From: Micromonospora foliorum
Lineage (GTDB): Bacteria > Actinomycetota > Actinomycetes > Mycobacteriales > Micromonosporaceae
NCBI RefSeq assembly: GCF_022229015.1
Contig: NZ_JAKKFF010000189.1
Location: 1 to 64,000, forward strand
Length of the DNA stretch: 64,000 nt
Reading direction: 5' to 3'
Notes under the pieces: model-generated
What the model saw: the letters and a program-made list of their open reading frames with translations, nothing else
Told to the model about the DNA's origin: nothing
Database searches by the model: none
Made by a program: the position numbers and the translations under genes
Shown here: positions 1 to 8,354 of the stretch, piece by piece
Position numbering within the stretch: position 1 is the first letter of the stretch
Layout of the letters: each line of letters starts with the position of its first letter

Positions 1-113
1 TGCTCGCCTCTGCGGTGCTGCTCGCCTCTGCGGTGCTGCTCGCGGGTTCGGTCGGGCTCGCGGCTTCGGTCGGGCTCGGGGCTTCGGTCGGGCTCGCGGC
101 TGTGGTGGTGCTC
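1..113. repeat. Degenerate 15-21 bp coding repeats
   Basis: Several imperfect copies of units such as ctcgcggcttcggtcggg and gctcgcctctgcggtgct lie end to end. In the minus-strand gene they encode SPTEA- and STAEA-type repeats. This is a protein low-complexity tract rather than a separate element. Confidence 0.5.
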
Positions 114-637
114 TGTGCTTCGGTGGTGCTCGCGGCCTTGGCGCTGCTCGCGGGTCTGGTGGGGTTTGCGGCCTTGCTGGAGTTTGCGGCGCGCTTGCGG
201 GGCGCCGGCGTGGCCGGGGTCACCTCGGTGGGCGTCTCGGTTGCCTTCCGGGGAGCCGCCTTGCGAACGGGGGTGGTCCGGGCCTTCGGCGGTGTCGGTG
301 CGGCACCTGTTTCCGGGCCTGGCTGGTCGACGCCCGGCTGTTCTGGTGGCTCCGCACCCGCGTCGGTGGTCGGCTCCGTCGGTGGGCGCCGGGGCTGTGG
401 AGGCAGGGGACGGTCCGGCTCCGGTGGTTGGAAGAGCACCGCCGGGGCGGGCTTGCCCCGTCGAGGGCGCTGGCTGACCGGAGCGGCTGCCGGCGGGGCC
501 GCCGTATCTGCGGGCTCCACCGTCTCGGTGGGCTCGTCGGCCACGATCGGCGGCCGGAAGGTGGCCCGTGGGGAGCGCCGACGCGCTCGTTCAGCAGGCT
601 CTCGACGGGTCGACTCGCTGGGCGGCTGCTCCTGCAT
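1..637 (-). CDS. Pro/Thr/Ala-rich protein, N-terminal part (runs off the window)
   Basis: The minus-strand frame is open from an ATG at 637 to the left edge (212 codons, no stop), so the C-terminus is outside the window. The N-terminus reads MQEQPPSESTRREPAERARR. The rest is low complexity: proline-rich stretches, basic clusters such as VRKAAPRKATE and APRKRAAN, then short repeats built on SPTEA and SSTAEAS near the edge. No signal peptide or membrane segment is visible in this part. The overlapping plus-strand frames are Gly/Val-rich and look like shadows. I do not recognise the family. The composition suggests a disordered, possibly nucleic-acid-binding region, which is only inference. Confidence 0.55.
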   Translation of the reverse strand, partial: MQEQPPSESTRREPAERARRRSPRATFRPPIVADEPTETVEPADTAAPPAAAPVSQRPRRGKPAPAVLFQPPEPDRPLPPQPRRPPTEPTTDAGAEPPEQPGVDQPGPETGAAPTPPKARTTPVRKAAPRKATETPTEVTPATPAPRKRAANSSKAANPTRPASSAKAASTTEAQSTTTAASPTEAPSPTEAASPTEPASSTAEASSTAEAS

Positions 638-783
638 ATCGATGGAGCGTAGTCCCGATCACGCCGGCGCACAGCGTTGAAACACGGGCGCGGGCGGGCC
701 CTGGTGTGCGTACCCCGGAAGTCGTTTTGCTCCCGGTGGGTGGCGACCTGTATCCTCGGGCGCGGTGGTCTGAGGATCACCAG

Positions 784-874
784 GGAGACTTCGCCTAGTC
801 TGGTCTATGGCGCCGCACTGCTAATGCGGTTGGGGTCTTAAAGCCCCTCCCGGGTTCGAATCCCGGAGTCTCCG
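784..874 (+). tRNA. tRNA-Ser (anticodon GCT)
   Basis: A 91-nt class II tRNA. The acceptor stem pairs GGAGACT (784-790) with AGTCTCC (867-873), followed by discriminator G874. The anticodon stem is CCGCA/TGCGG with loop CTGCTAA, so the anticodon GCT sits at 820-822 and reads AGC/AGU. A long variable arm and the GGTTCGAATCC T-arm are present. CCA is not encoded. It lies 35 bases upstream of tRNA-Arg on the same strand. Confidence 0.96.
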
Positions 875-909
875 CGCGAAAGCCGGGTGTGTACACTGGC
901 TGAGCACAA

Positions 910-982
910 GCGCCCGTAGCTCAATGGATAGAGCATCTGACTACGGATCAGAAGGTTAGGGGTTCGAGTCCCTTCGGGCGCA
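910..982 (+). tRNA. tRNA-Arg (anticodon ACG), island attachment gene
   Basis: A 73-nt tRNA with acceptor stem GCGCCCG/CGGGCGC and discriminator A982. The anticodon stem TCTGA/TCAGA carries loop CTACGGA, giving anticodon ACG at 943-945. The T-arm is GGGTTCGAGTCCC. The gene is intact, and its 3' half from 939 on is repeated exactly at 34432-34481. That makes it the integration site of the island that starts here. Confidence 0.97.
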
Positions 983-988
983 CAAGAT
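939..988 (+). repeat. attL: attL: tRNA-Arg 3' end, 50-bp direct repeat
   Basis: From the anticodon arm to 6 bases past the tRNA end, 50 bases are identical to 34432-34481. They diverge on both sides (T938 against G34431, C989 against T34482). An integrase starts about 95 bases further in. This is the usual layout of a tRNA-targeted integrated element. Confidence 0.93.
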
Positions 989-994
989 CATCAG

Positions 995-1030
995 GCGTCT
1001 GACCTGCGGAAACGCGGTCAGGCGCTTTTT
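995..1030 (+). terminator. tRNA-Arg terminator on the island side
   Basis: The stem GCGTCTGACC pairs with GGTCAGGCGC (one G-T pair). A GCG/CGC extension is capped by GAAA, with one bulged T, and five Ts follow at 1026-1030. A homologous terminator with the same GCG-GAAA-CGC tip follows attR at 34485-34520. Confidence 0.85.
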
Positions 1031-1083
1031 GTTGATCGTCACGGTTGGACAGTGGGTGTCGCGTGGGTGTCATGTGGGCGCCG

Positions 1084-2502
1084 TCACTTTCCGTAGTCAT
1101 GCTTGGGTCGCATGGGTGTTGACCTGCGCTTTTGTGGCGGGGTCACTGGTGCTTGACGGGCGGTGTGCTTGTTTTTTGGGCGGGGTGTGGGGCGGTTGCC
1201 CCGGCCGCTCTTCCTGATCTTTTCGCGGGTGCGGCGGGCTGCGGCGAGGACCAGTCGGGCGGTGGCTTCGGCGCATTTACGCTGGGCATATGGCAGGACG
1301 CTGGTGTAGGTGTCAGCGGTGGTGACGATGCTTGCGTGGCCGAGTAGGTCTTGCACGGTTTTGAGGTCGGCGCCGGCTTCGTGGGCGAGGGACGCGGCGC
1401 CGTGGCGCAGGTCGTGCAGACGGATCGGTGGGATATCGGCTCGCTTGACGAGTTGGGTGAAGTGCCGCGTGGCGTATCCGGGGTGTAGCGGCCTGCCGTC
1501 GGGGCGGATGAACACGTAACCGCTGTCATAACAGGCTCTGCCCGCCGCCTCGCGAGCGGCCTGTTGCTGACGCTGACGTCGTAGGTGCTCGCGAAGCACG
1601 GCCACGGTGTGTTTATCGAGAGCGACGGCGCGCGTGCTGGCGGCCGTTTTGGGTTCTCCTTCGATGACCTGGTAGCCGACAACGGTGCGGCTGCGGAAGA
1701 TGAACAGCACGCCGTGGTCGAGGTCGATGTCGGACCAGCGCAGGCCGCATGCCTCGCCGCGACGTAGGCCGCGCAGCGCGATGAGCCACCACAGGGCGAA
1801 GAGCCGGTCGGTGGTGACCGCGTCGAGGAACGCGGCGAGATGAGGCGCGGTCCAGACGGCGACCGCTGGCCGTCGACCGGTCGCCCTCCATTCCGCGACC
1901 CGTGCCGGTGTCCACACCTTGGCGTGCGGCTTGCGGTAGGACGGGAGTTCGAGGTGCCGGATCGGGTTGGCGTCGAGCAGGCCCTCCCTGACAGCGAGGT
2001 TGAGTGCCGCGCGAAGAGTGGTCCGCAGATGCTGCAGGCATGAGGGCGACTGTGGCTGGCCGCGTCCGTTGGTGGTCTGTGCGATGTCGTCGAAGCCGCC
2101 GCGGATTCGGCGGATGTTGAGGTCGGCCAGGGTGATCCTGCCCATGTGGGGAATGAGGAACTGTTCGACGTCCCGTGCGTACTGGGCCCTGGTGGTGTCC
2201 TTGATCTTGGTGCGGGTGGACAGCCAATATCGCAGCCACCGTTCGAGGGTCCATCCCTGCGCGGTGCGTTCTTCGCCGGTCTGGCTCAGCCAATCGTTGC
2301 GCGCCTGGGTGGCGGCAGTCTTGGACCGGAAGCCACCTCGACGGGCCCGTGTCGGCCTGCCGAACGCGTCGGTCGCGGAGCAGGCGAAGTACCAAGTGCC
2401 ATGGCCGCGTTCCGGCAGGCGTGCGCAGTTGGCTTCGAGCCGCTTCTTGGTTTCATTGTGTCGGCAGCCACACCGCTTGTAGATAGTTCCCGAACTGGCC
2501 AC
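1084..2502 (-). CDS. int: Tyrosine recombinase / phage-type integrase (island integrase)
   Basis: About 472 aa. It catalyses site-specific recombination between the tRNA-Arg attachment sites. An N-terminal Cys-containing segment (KRCGCRHNE) and an AP2-like arm-binding part precede a SAM-like core-binding domain (ERWLRYWLSTRTKIKDTTR). The catalytic domain carries Arg in ALRGLRRGE, Lys in EPKTAAST, the HDLRHG box (H-x-x-R), LGHAS and the nucleophile Tyr in TADTYTS. I chose the GTG at 2502 because AAGGAAG lies 4 bases upstream and the N-terminus then matches the second integrase; the open frame extends to 2718. The C-terminus is basic and Pro-rich. Its 3' end faces attL 95 bp away. It is clearly homologous to the integrase at 20025-21479. 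Confidence 0.95.
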   Translation of the reverse strand: MASSGTIYKRCGCRHNETKKRLEANCARLPERGHGTWYFACSATDAFGRPTRARRGGFRSKTAATQARNDWLSQTGEERTAQGWTLERWLRYWLSTRTKIKDTTRAQYARDVEQFLIPHMGRITLADLNIRRIRGGFDDIAQTTNGRGQPQSPSCLQHLRTTLRAALNLAVREGLLDANPIRHLELPSYRKPHAKVWTPARVAEWRATGRRPAVAVWTAPHLAAFLDAVTTDRLFALWWLIALRGLRRGEACGLRWSDIDLDHGVLFIFRSRTVVGYQVIEGEPKTAASTRAVALDKHTVAVLREHLRRQRQQQAAREAAGRACYDSGYVFIRPDGRPLHPGYATRHFTQLVKRADIPPIRLHDLRHGAASLAHEAGADLKTVQDLLGHASIVTTADTYTSVLPYAQRKCAEATARLVLAAARRTREKIRKSGRGNRPTPRPKNKHTARQAPVTPPQKRRSTPMRPKHDYGK

Positions 2503-2751
2503 GATTCTTCCTTTTTCTTGTGCGCTAAGGAGGTATTTGTGAGGACTAGTCACATTCTTCGTGGTGGTGTTGGGGGGTAGACGGACAGCCAGTCCGTCGC
2601 GCGGTGCGGAGCTGGCGGCGACCCCGATCACCAGTACTTGCGGCCGTCCCCAGAGCCAGCCATTATGGACGGACGACGAACAACTCCATCGCTCCCACGC
2701 GTCTTCAGACACCCCCATTGGGGAGGGGTCTGTTTAGCGAAGGGTGGAAGC

Positions 2752-2955
2752 ATGGAGAGTGGTTCCCTGATCCGGCTGTTGTGCCTGGTCATCGCCGTCT
2801 TGTCGGGCGGCTTGACCGCGACGATTACCAGTTGGATCTCCTGGGCCATCGAGCCGAGCATCGGCCAGGCTTTGCTGTCGGGTGGGGTCGCGTTCGGCGG
2901 CTGCTGCGCCCTCGTCCTCACCGCGATCCGGTTCCTGTCCGGCCGCGACGCGTGA
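2752..2955 (+). CDS. Small two-helix membrane protein
   Basis: 67 aa starting MESGSLIRLLCLVIAVLSGG. Two hydrophobic segments are visible, at about residues 6-29 and 40-61, with a short loop around SWAIEPSIGQ. The ATG at 2752 has AAGGGTGG upstream. It is divergent from the integrase. I do not recognise a family. Such small membrane proteins are common accessory genes in actinobacterial islands, and no function can be inferred. Confidence 0.55.
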   Translation: MESGSLIRLLCLVIAVLSGGLTATITSWISWAIEPSIGQALLSGGVAFGGCCALVLTAIRFLSGRDA

Positions 2956-3307
2956 CGCCCCCGGTATCCGGGCGATCCCTGGCGGGGGCTGGGGTCGTCC
3001 GGAGCCGACAACCAAGCAACGCTCGGCCGCCCGGCAAACTTCGTAGGTCGTCCCGAAGCGGTTTCTTGCTCGATGCCGGTGATGAACTGTGCCTATTGGT
3101 CGGGACGGGTACCTCGCCCCACGCGCTGACCTGGAGCACCGCGTCGGGGACTTGCTGCGGCGCCTCTGCGGCAGGTTGTGCCCGATGCCACCGCCCACCG
3201 TCCGATGCTCATAGCGGCCGGTGAACCGCTTCGGGTATCTGGTGACCATGGGTCCGGTGCTGCATGCTGGTGCCGTAGCGGTAGCACGATGCAACGGGGG
3301 AGGCGGC

Positions 3308-3832
3308 ATGGTTCAGCTCCGGCTCGTATCTACCTCCGAACCTCAGCGTATGAGGCTGCCCCTTGCCGACGTCGTGTGCGCGTTGCTTGCCAGCGGCCCG
3401 GTGACGCGTGCGCCGGTCGATCCAGCATGGCCGCTGCACCGTGCCTTGCTTGAGCTGCGCGAGAGGGCCTTGGCGACCGGGTTAGCCGATCCGCTGAACG
3501 GGGCGCTGACCCGGCCGGACCCGCACGTCGGCGTCCGCGTCGTTGGAGCGGATCAGGCGCTGCGCTCGCTCAGGGTTGAAGGCTTGGTCGTGCCGGTCGG
3601 GTCCGGGGCGTCGGCGGGGTGGGAGCTGACCGCCGAGGCCGCGATGGCTGCCAGGCATGGTGGCCTTCGCACCTGTCTGGCTAATCCAGACCTACTGTTT
3701 TGGGCTGCTCAACGCTGGAAAGCGTCGCTGTGCGCTGTCGAGAAGGCCCGGTCCAGGGCATCTCGGTCATCGGGATCCACCACAGCTTCGGGTTCGAGTC
3801 GTCGCCAGGCTGCGCCATCTCGGTTGCGGTAG
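3308..3832 (+). CDS. Unknown protein with a possible winged-helix segment
   Basis: 174 aa from the ATG at 3308, which follows a GGGGGAGG ribosome site; the frame is open further upstream. The N-terminal half (RLPLADVVCALLASG...LHRALLELRERAL) and the central DQALRSLRVEGLVVPV look helical with a winged-helix flavour. The last 40 residues are Ser/Arg-rich and overlap the kinase gene tail to tail by 124 bases, so the true end of one of the two is odd. It is the convergent neighbour of the kinase / RNase-H-like pair and may belong to the same cassette. No preceding gene-free sequence (2956-3307) shows coding signal. Confidence 0.5.
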   Translation: MVQLRLVSTSEPQRMRLPLADVVCALLASGPVTRAPVDPAWPLHRALLELRERALATGLADPLNGALTRPDPHVGVRVVGADQALRSLRVEGLVVPVGSGASAGWELTAEAAMAARHGGLRTCLANPDLLFWAAQRWKASLCAVEKARSRASRSSGSTTASGSSRRQAAPSRLR

Positions 3833-4812
3833 AAAACGTTCACGCGCATCCGGCCACGATGTCGCCCGGCGCCCAGCGGCACAGCCTCGACGCGGTAGCA
3901 ACGGGCTCTTCCATCGCGGCCGGGCAGCCCCGAACCCTCCCACTCGCGGGGCCCGCCGTCGCGGGGCCCGCACAGCCGCCAGTCGATCGTCTTGCACTCC
4001 TGTAGCCGGCGAAGCGCGTCAATGGCGGATGCGGGCCTCGATGACGGCGCCTGCGCGGCCATCGACCGGACTGCCCTACGCACCTGCGGATTGACGTGCG
4101 GAGGAAACTCGGCGAGGCCGTCCGGGAACGCCCGCCGGTTGCGCCCCAACGCCTCCTCCATCTGGAGGGGGTCCATCCGATCGTAGGGGAACGGTCCTCG
4201 CAGCATCTCGAGCAGTGTCACGCCAAGGCTGTAGACGTCCGACCGCGCGTCCAGTACCCCCGACGCGTACTCCGGCGGCCGGTAAAGCAAGGTCCCGCCG
4301 TGCGCGCTGCAGGTCGGATCACCGTCCGACAGAGGAGCGGCGGACCCAAGGTCGCTGAGGTACGCCGTCTTGCGGTCCTGATCGAGCAGGATGTTGCCCG
4401 GCTTGACGTCGCGGTGCAGAAACTTGTGCTGGATGTGGAGGTGATCGAGCGCGTCCAAGACCTGTCCCGCGAGCAGCAGCGCCCGACGAACCCCGAAGCG
4501 GTGGCCCTCCTTCAGCGCGTCGTGGACACTCCCGCCGGGCTGGTAGTCCATGACGAGCGTCAACCCAAAGTTGATCTCGGGGTCCGGCTGGGCGTCGCGG
4601 ATTCTGACGACATGATCGTGCTGAACCCGGTCGAGCAGCCTCGGCTCCTGATAGGCGACGGCGTCCTCGAGGCCGAGAAGGTCGATGGTCTTCTGCACCA
4701 GCATCCGCTGCAGCGGCTCATGCCAGACGAGCCGGACTTCGCCGACTGCACCCCCGGGCAGAGTCCGGAGAAACGAGTACGACGGCTGATCGAGCCGATC
4801 GCCGTGAAGCAC
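3709..4812 (-). CDS. Serine/threonine protein kinase with unique C-terminal domain
   Basis: 367 aa and cytoplasmic, with no membrane segment. The kinase fold has Lys41 (LVQKTID) as the ATP-binding lysine, HRDVKPGN at 133-140 as catalytic loop, and DLGSA from 154 in place of DFG. GGTLLYRPPE is the activation/P+1 loop and SDVYSLGVTLLEML the F helix. The glycine loop is atypical (LPGGAVGEV). About 95 residues follow the kinase fold (from TIDWRLCGPRDGG), of unknown function. The GTG start lies one base after the stop of the RNase-H-like gene, so the two are translationally coupled. A soluble kinase on an island next to an integrase fits a defence or island-control role, which is inference. Confidence 0.88.
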   Translation of the reverse strand: MLHGDRLDQPSYSFLRTLPGGAVGEVRLVWHEPLQRMLVQKTIDLLGLEDAVAYQEPRLLDRVQHDHVVRIRDAQPDPEINFGLTLVMDYQPGGSVHDALKEGHRFGVRRALLLAGQVLDALDHLHIQHKFLHRDVKPGNILLDQDRKTAYLSDLGSAAPLSDGDPTCSAHGGTLLYRPPEYASGVLDARSDVYSLGVTLLEMLRGPFPYDRMDPLQMEEALGRNRRAFPDGLAEFPPHVNPQVRRAVRSMAAQAPSSRPASAIDALRRLQECKTIDWRLCGPRDGGPREWEGSGLPGRDGRARCYRVEAVPLGAGRHRGRMRVNVFYRNRDGAAWRRLEPEAVVDPDDRDALDRAFSTAHSDAFQR

Positions 4813-4813
4813 C

Positions 4814-5272
4814 TCAGGCCCCCGCCCTCACCGCGGCGGCAGCGAGCGCGGCCAGATTGCGGCCATCGCCCCAGTAGCGGCCACTGCGCGTGACTAGACC
4901 CTCGCCGAGCTCCGTCAGCTTCCCGCGCCCAGTCAACGAGAACACGCCCTTGACCGCCTGGTGCGAGATGTACCGGCACGGAATGTCGGCCTTTGCGCAC
5001 TCCAACCGCAGCAGCGTCTCCATGGCCAGCCGGTCCGTCCACCCGGTGTGCGTGTCCATGTGACTCGAGACGGCTCGCAGGATTACCACCTCAGACCCGC
5101 CGGCGTCGCGCAGCGCGCGAGCGGCGTCCTTCCCGAACTCGACCAACCGCTCAGGCTCGGAGAGGCCGTCTCGGAAAGCCAGCCGCTCGGGTTTGCCGTC
5201 CAGGATGCCCCCGTCATCGGCGACCACGAGGTACGCGTACGACGACGTGCACGCGACACCGAGCGTAACCAT
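4814..5272 (-). CDS. DUF3010 / RuvC-like RNase-H-fold protein
   Basis: 152 aa starting MVTLGVACTSSYAYLVVADDGG. The order of a first strand with a gly-rich turn, a VVILRAVSS strand, a long helix (RLAMETLLRLECAK), the strand CRYISHQAVKG and a C-terminal helix after RYWGDGRNLAALAAAA matches my picture of DUF3010/RuvC-like RNase-H folds. The first catalytic Asp expected in RuvC is Cys here (GVACT), so nuclease activity is uncertain. It is the first gene of the two-gene unit with the kinase. Its upstream region carries two copies of an inverted repeat (5312-5324 and 5448-5459). The assignment is by fold resemblance only. Confidence 0.5.
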   Translation of the reverse strand: MVTLGVACTSSYAYLVVADDGGILDGKPERLAFRDGLSEPERLVEFGKDAARALRDAGGSEVVILRAVSSHMDTHTGWTDRLAMETLLRLECAKADIPCRYISHQAVKGVFSLTGRGKLTELGEGLVTRSGRYWGDGRNLAALAAAAVRAGA

Positions 5273-5311
5273 GCTCCACGCCCTCCCGACCTACAGCGGT
5301 CCGTCCCCACG

Positions 5312-5324
5312 CCTACCAGGTAGG
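5312..5324. promoter_or_regulatory. Inverted-repeat operator, copy 1
   Basis: CCTACC-A-GGTAGG is a perfect 13-bp inverted repeat, 40 bases upstream of the RNase-H-like / kinase pair. Copy 2 at 5448-5459 shares 12 bases in the opposite orientation. A dimeric regulator is likely; its identity is unknown. Confidence 0.6.
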
Positions 5325-5447
5325 TCTGGCACGTGTCGTTTCCCGGCCGGCACCGGGGCCGCAGGCGCGTACCGGACGGATGGTGGAGCGGCCCGACTGC
5401 AGGAGGCTTGGGTCGCCAAGGTGCCGCCCGAGCGTCGAAAGGCAGGG

Positions 5448-5459
5448 CTACCTGGTAGG
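5448..5459. promoter_or_regulatory. Inverted-repeat operator, copy 2
   Basis: CTACC-T-GGTAGG. Its reverse complement matches 12 of the 13 bases of copy 1. The two sites lie about 135 bp apart in the gene-free interval 5273-5607, which otherwise shows no coding signal. Confidence 0.55.
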
Positions 5460-5607
5460 AGGTCCCCCGACCGACACGCCAAAAAGGTACCGGACGCGCC
5501 CCAGTATTAGAAGTTGACATTGTGGACCGAGCACGCACGCCTACCCGAGCTGACCGAATAGGACACTCGTCGAGCACACACCGAGGCGCTGTCGTGCGGA
5601 CCCCCGC

Positions 5608-6861
5608 CTAGCTGGCAGGGGTGGACGATGCGGTGGTGGTGCGGGTGAGCATGCCCATAGCGGCGAAGGCGCAGCATCCGGCGACAGCGACGAGTAGCGG
5701 TGTCCAGGCGGTGGTGGTGTGCAGGAGGGTGGCGGCGGCGAGGGGCGCGGCGGCTTTGGCGATGGTGACGGGGGCCGTGAGTCGGCCGGCGATGGTGGCG
5801 TAGGCGGTGGTGCCGTACCGGTCGGTGAGTAGGGCGGGGGTCGCGAGGCTGGTGATGCCGAAGCCGAGTCCGAAGCCGATGACGGTGATGGCCGCGCCGG
5901 TGCGGGTGCCGGCGAGCAGCGGCATGGCGAGCACCGCGGCGGCCTGGGTGGCGAAGACCGCGGCGACGATGGTGGTGACGCGCAGGTGTCGGCGGGCGGC
6001 GGTGAGGACGAGTCGTCCGGTGACGGACAGGACGCCGAGCAGCCCGGTCAGGGTGGCGGCGACGGTGGCGGGGTGGCCGCGGCTGGTGAGGTAGCCGATG
6101 AGGTGCACGGTCATGGTGCTGGTGGCCGCGCCGTGAGCGATCAGGGTCGCGGCGAGGATCCAGAACCCGGTGTCGCGCATCGCGGCCCGGGCCACAGCGC
6201 GCCGCTGGGCATGCCCTGACCGCTCGGTGCCGGCGGGCGCCGTCGTCGTTGCCAGTCGGGGCCGGCGGATGGTGAGGGCGTGCAGCGGCACGGTGACCGC
6301 GCCGTGGATGGCGGCGAGGACGAGCAGGGCGCCGCGCCAGCCGAGGTGGGCGGCCAGGATACCGGTGAGGGGCATGAAGATGGTGCTGGCGAACCCGGCG
6401 ACGATCGTGACGACCAGCAGGGCGGTGGCGCGCCGCTGGGGGGTGAACCAGGCGACGATGACGGCGAACGCGGGTTCGTAGAGGACCATCGCGCCGGTGA
6501 TCCCGATGCCGATCATCACCGCGTACAGCTGTTCGATGGTGTGGACCTGGGACCAGGCGATCAGCAGGGCGGTGGCGGTGATCGAGCCGGCGGTCATCAG
6601 CGCGCGTCCGCCGTGGTGGTCGAGCCACCGTCCGACGGGGATCGCCGCGAGGGCGCCAGCAAGGACACTCGCGGTGAGCGCGCCGGTGACGGCGGTGGTG
6701 GAGGCGCCGAGGGTGGCGGCCATCGGGGTGAGCAGGACGGCGTAGGCGTAGTAGAGGGTGCCGTAGCCGATGGTGGAGGTGACGGCGAGGGCGGCGACGA
6801 TCCGCCACCCGTGGTGCCCGCCAACAACAGGGTCGGCGGGCACCGTGACGGTGGTGGGCAT
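5608..6861 (-). CDS. MFS transporter (arsenic operon exporter candidate)
   Basis: 417 aa starting MPTTVTVPADP, with about twelve hydrophobic helices in two halves and a basic central loop (RRPRLATTTAPAGTERSGHAQRR). The 2-3 loop GRWLDHHGGR resembles the MFS signature. The start ATG overlaps the stop of the flavoprotein gene (TGATG), so the two are coupled. It is the last gene of the ars-type operon that includes an ArsN-like acetyltransferase, so it may export an arsenical, possibly an organoarsenical or its acetylated form. ArsJ, a known MFS arsenical exporter, works with a GAPDH gene, and none is present here. The substrate is inference. Confidence 0.85.
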   Translation of the reverse strand: MPTTVTVPADPVVGGHHGWRIVAALAVTSTIGYGTLYYAYAVLLTPMAATLGASTTAVTGALTASVLAGALAAIPVGRWLDHHGGRALMTAGSITATALLIAWSQVHTIEQLYAVMIGIGITGAMVLYEPAFAVIVAWFTPQRRATALLVVTIVAGFASTIFMPLTGILAAHLGWRGALLVLAAIHGAVTVPLHALTIRRPRLATTTAPAGTERSGHAQRRAVARAAMRDTGFWILAATLIAHGAATSTMTVHLIGYLTSRGHPATVAATLTGLLGVLSVTGRLVLTAARRHLRVTTIVAAVFATQAAAVLAMPLLAGTRTGAAITVIGFGLGFGITSLATPALLTDRYGTTAYATIAGRLTAPVTIAKAAAPLAAATLLHTTTAWTPLLVAVAGCCAFAAMGMLTRTTTASSTPAS

Positions 6862-8279
6862 CAGCTGGCGCAGCAGCCGCCGGTCTGCGTGTCGGCGGGT
6901 GCGGCGTCGAGGGTGAGCAGGCTCAACGGTGCGGCGAGCAGCCCGCCGGAGATGCCGGTGGCCAGGCCCCGTCCGGAGCTCTGGGCGGCCGGTGCCGGCC
7001 CGCAGCAGCTGTCGGCGGTGGCGGACTCGTCCGGGTTGCTGTTGCACACCCCGGTCTCGGGGAGGTCGAGTTGGACGTCGCGGGCGGCTGCCCAGTCGCC
7101 GGCGAGGGCGGCGACGACGGAGCGGACCTGCTCGTAACCGGTGGCCATCAGGAACGTTGGCGCCCGCCCGTAGGACTTCATCCCGACGGCGTAGTAGCCC
7201 GCCTCGGGGTGGGTGAGCGCGTCCACGCCGTGTGGGGGCACGGTGCCGCAGGAGTGCTCGTTGGGGTCGATCAGCGGGGCCAGGGCGCGGGTGGCGCCCA
7301 GGACCGGGTCAAGGTCGAGGCGCAGTTCGGCGGCGATGGAGTGGTCGGGGCGGAAGCCGGTTGCCGCGACGATCCGGTCCACGGTGACGGACTCTTCGCC
7401 GCCGTCGGCGTGGCGCACGACCACGCTGACCCGACCGTCGGTGGGGGTGAGGGCGTGCACGGCGAAACCGGTGAGCAGGCGGATCCGGCCGGCGTCGACG
7501 TGCGCGCGTAGCCGGGAGCCCAGGGCACCGCGTGCGGGTAGAGCATCGGCGTCCCCGCCGCCGTAGGTGCGCGACGGTGAGGCGGTGCGGATCGCCCAGG
7601 TCACCTCGGTGCCCGGCGTGGACTCGGCCAACTCGGCCAGGGACAGCAGCGTGTTCGCGGCAGAGTGGCCGGCCCCGACGACGAGGGTGTGCCGGCCGGC
7701 GAACCGGTCCCGGGCCGCGCCGAGAACATCGGGCAACGCGTGCTCTAGGAACGCAGCGACACTGCTCTCACCGCGGGCGGGCAACCCGGACGCGCCCAGG
7801 ACATTGGGGGTGTCCCACGTGCCGGAAGCGTCGATGACGGCACGGGCGTGGATCTCCTGGCCGTCGGCGAGGCGGACGAGGAATGGCGTGGTGTCGCGGC
7901 CGGCGGTGCGCAGCCGGTCGAGGCCGAGGCGGCTGATCGCCTCGACGCGGGCGCCGTAGCGCAGGTGCGGCTTGAGCTGCGGCACCTCCGCCAGGGGCTG
8001 GAGGTAGTCGTCGGCCAACTCGGCGCCGGTGGGCAGGTCCTCAAGGTCGGGGGCGACCCACCCGGCGTCGTCGAGGAGTCGGCGGGCGGCGGGGTCGATG
8101 TTGTAGCGCCAGGGGGAGAAGACCCGGACATGTCCCCACTGCCGTACGGCGGCGGCGGGGGTGTCGCCGGCTTCTAGGACGAGGAACGGTAGGTCACGCT
8201 CGTGTAGGTGCGCGGCGGCGGCCAGGCCGACCGGTCCGGTGCCGATCACCACGACGGGCAGGTCATGCAGGGCGTTCAT
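6861..8279 (-). CDS. FAD/NAD(P)-dependent oxidoreductase with Cys-Cys tail tags
   Basis: 472 aa. The N-terminal dinucleotide motif is VVVIGTGPVGLAAAAH and the second is TLVVGAGHSAANTL, with the ATGFRPD motif near residue 310. This is the flavin-monooxygenase-like family often found in ars clusters (ArsO-like). The unusual part is the C-terminal 65 residues, a low-complexity tail with VCNSNP, SCCGPAP and a final GGCCAS. The same CC-G motif is in the 86-aa peptide upstream. The start has GAGGAG 5-9 bases ahead. The 75-bp gap to the acetyltransferase gene holds an operator copy (8305-8316), so this gene and the MFS may have their own promoter. The redox substrate is unknown, probably an arsenical. 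Confidence 0.85.
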   Translation of the reverse strand: MNALHDLPVVVIGTGPVGLAAAAHLHERDLPFLVLEAGDTPAAAVRQWGHVRVFSPWRYNIDPAARRLLDDAGWVAPDLEDLPTGAELADDYLQPLAEVPQLKPHLRYGARVEAISRLGLDRLRTAGRDTTPFLVRLADGQEIHARAVIDASGTWDTPNVLGASGLPARGESSVAAFLEHALPDVLGAARDRFAGRHTLVVGAGHSAANTLLSLAELAESTPGTEVTWAIRTASPSRTYGGGDADALPARGALGSRLRAHVDAGRIRLLTGFAVHALTPTDGRVSVVVRHADGGEESVTVDRIVAATGFRPDHSIAAELRLDLDPVLGATRALAPLIDPNEHSCGTVPPHGVDALTHPEAGYYAVGMKSYGRAPTFLMATGYEQVRSVVAALAGDWAAARDVQLDLPETGVCNSNPDESATADSCCGPAPAAQSSGRGLATGISGGLLAAPLSLLTLDAAPADTQTGGCCAS

Positions 8280-8304
8280 CAGGTATCTCCTCTGTGTCGA
8301 GGGT

Positions 8305-8316
8305 TGTCGAATCAGA
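8305..8316 (-). promoter_or_regulatory. Shared ars-cluster operator, copy A
   Basis: On the minus strand TCTGATTCGACA, followed at short distance by TCGACA. The same 12 bases, followed by TCGAGACA, occur at 10903-10914 upstream of the CxxC microprotein gene. It lies 26 bases upstream of the flavoprotein start. A likely ArsR-type binding site or common promoter element. Confidence 0.55.
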
Positions 8317-8354
8317 CAGGTAGACGGCGGCGGTGCGGCGGGGTCGAGGGTTGG

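Noticed and set aside
15..680. Plus-strand Ala/Leu/Val-rich frame of 221 codons that could pass for a membrane protein
   Set aside because: It is the complement of the open minus-strand Pro/Thr/Ala frame, whose low-complexity repeats make Ala/Val/Leu strings on the other strand.
6280..7137. Gly/Asp-rich plus-strand frame of 285 codons
   Set aside because: Antisense shadow of the MFS and flavoprotein genes; extreme composition and no start signals.
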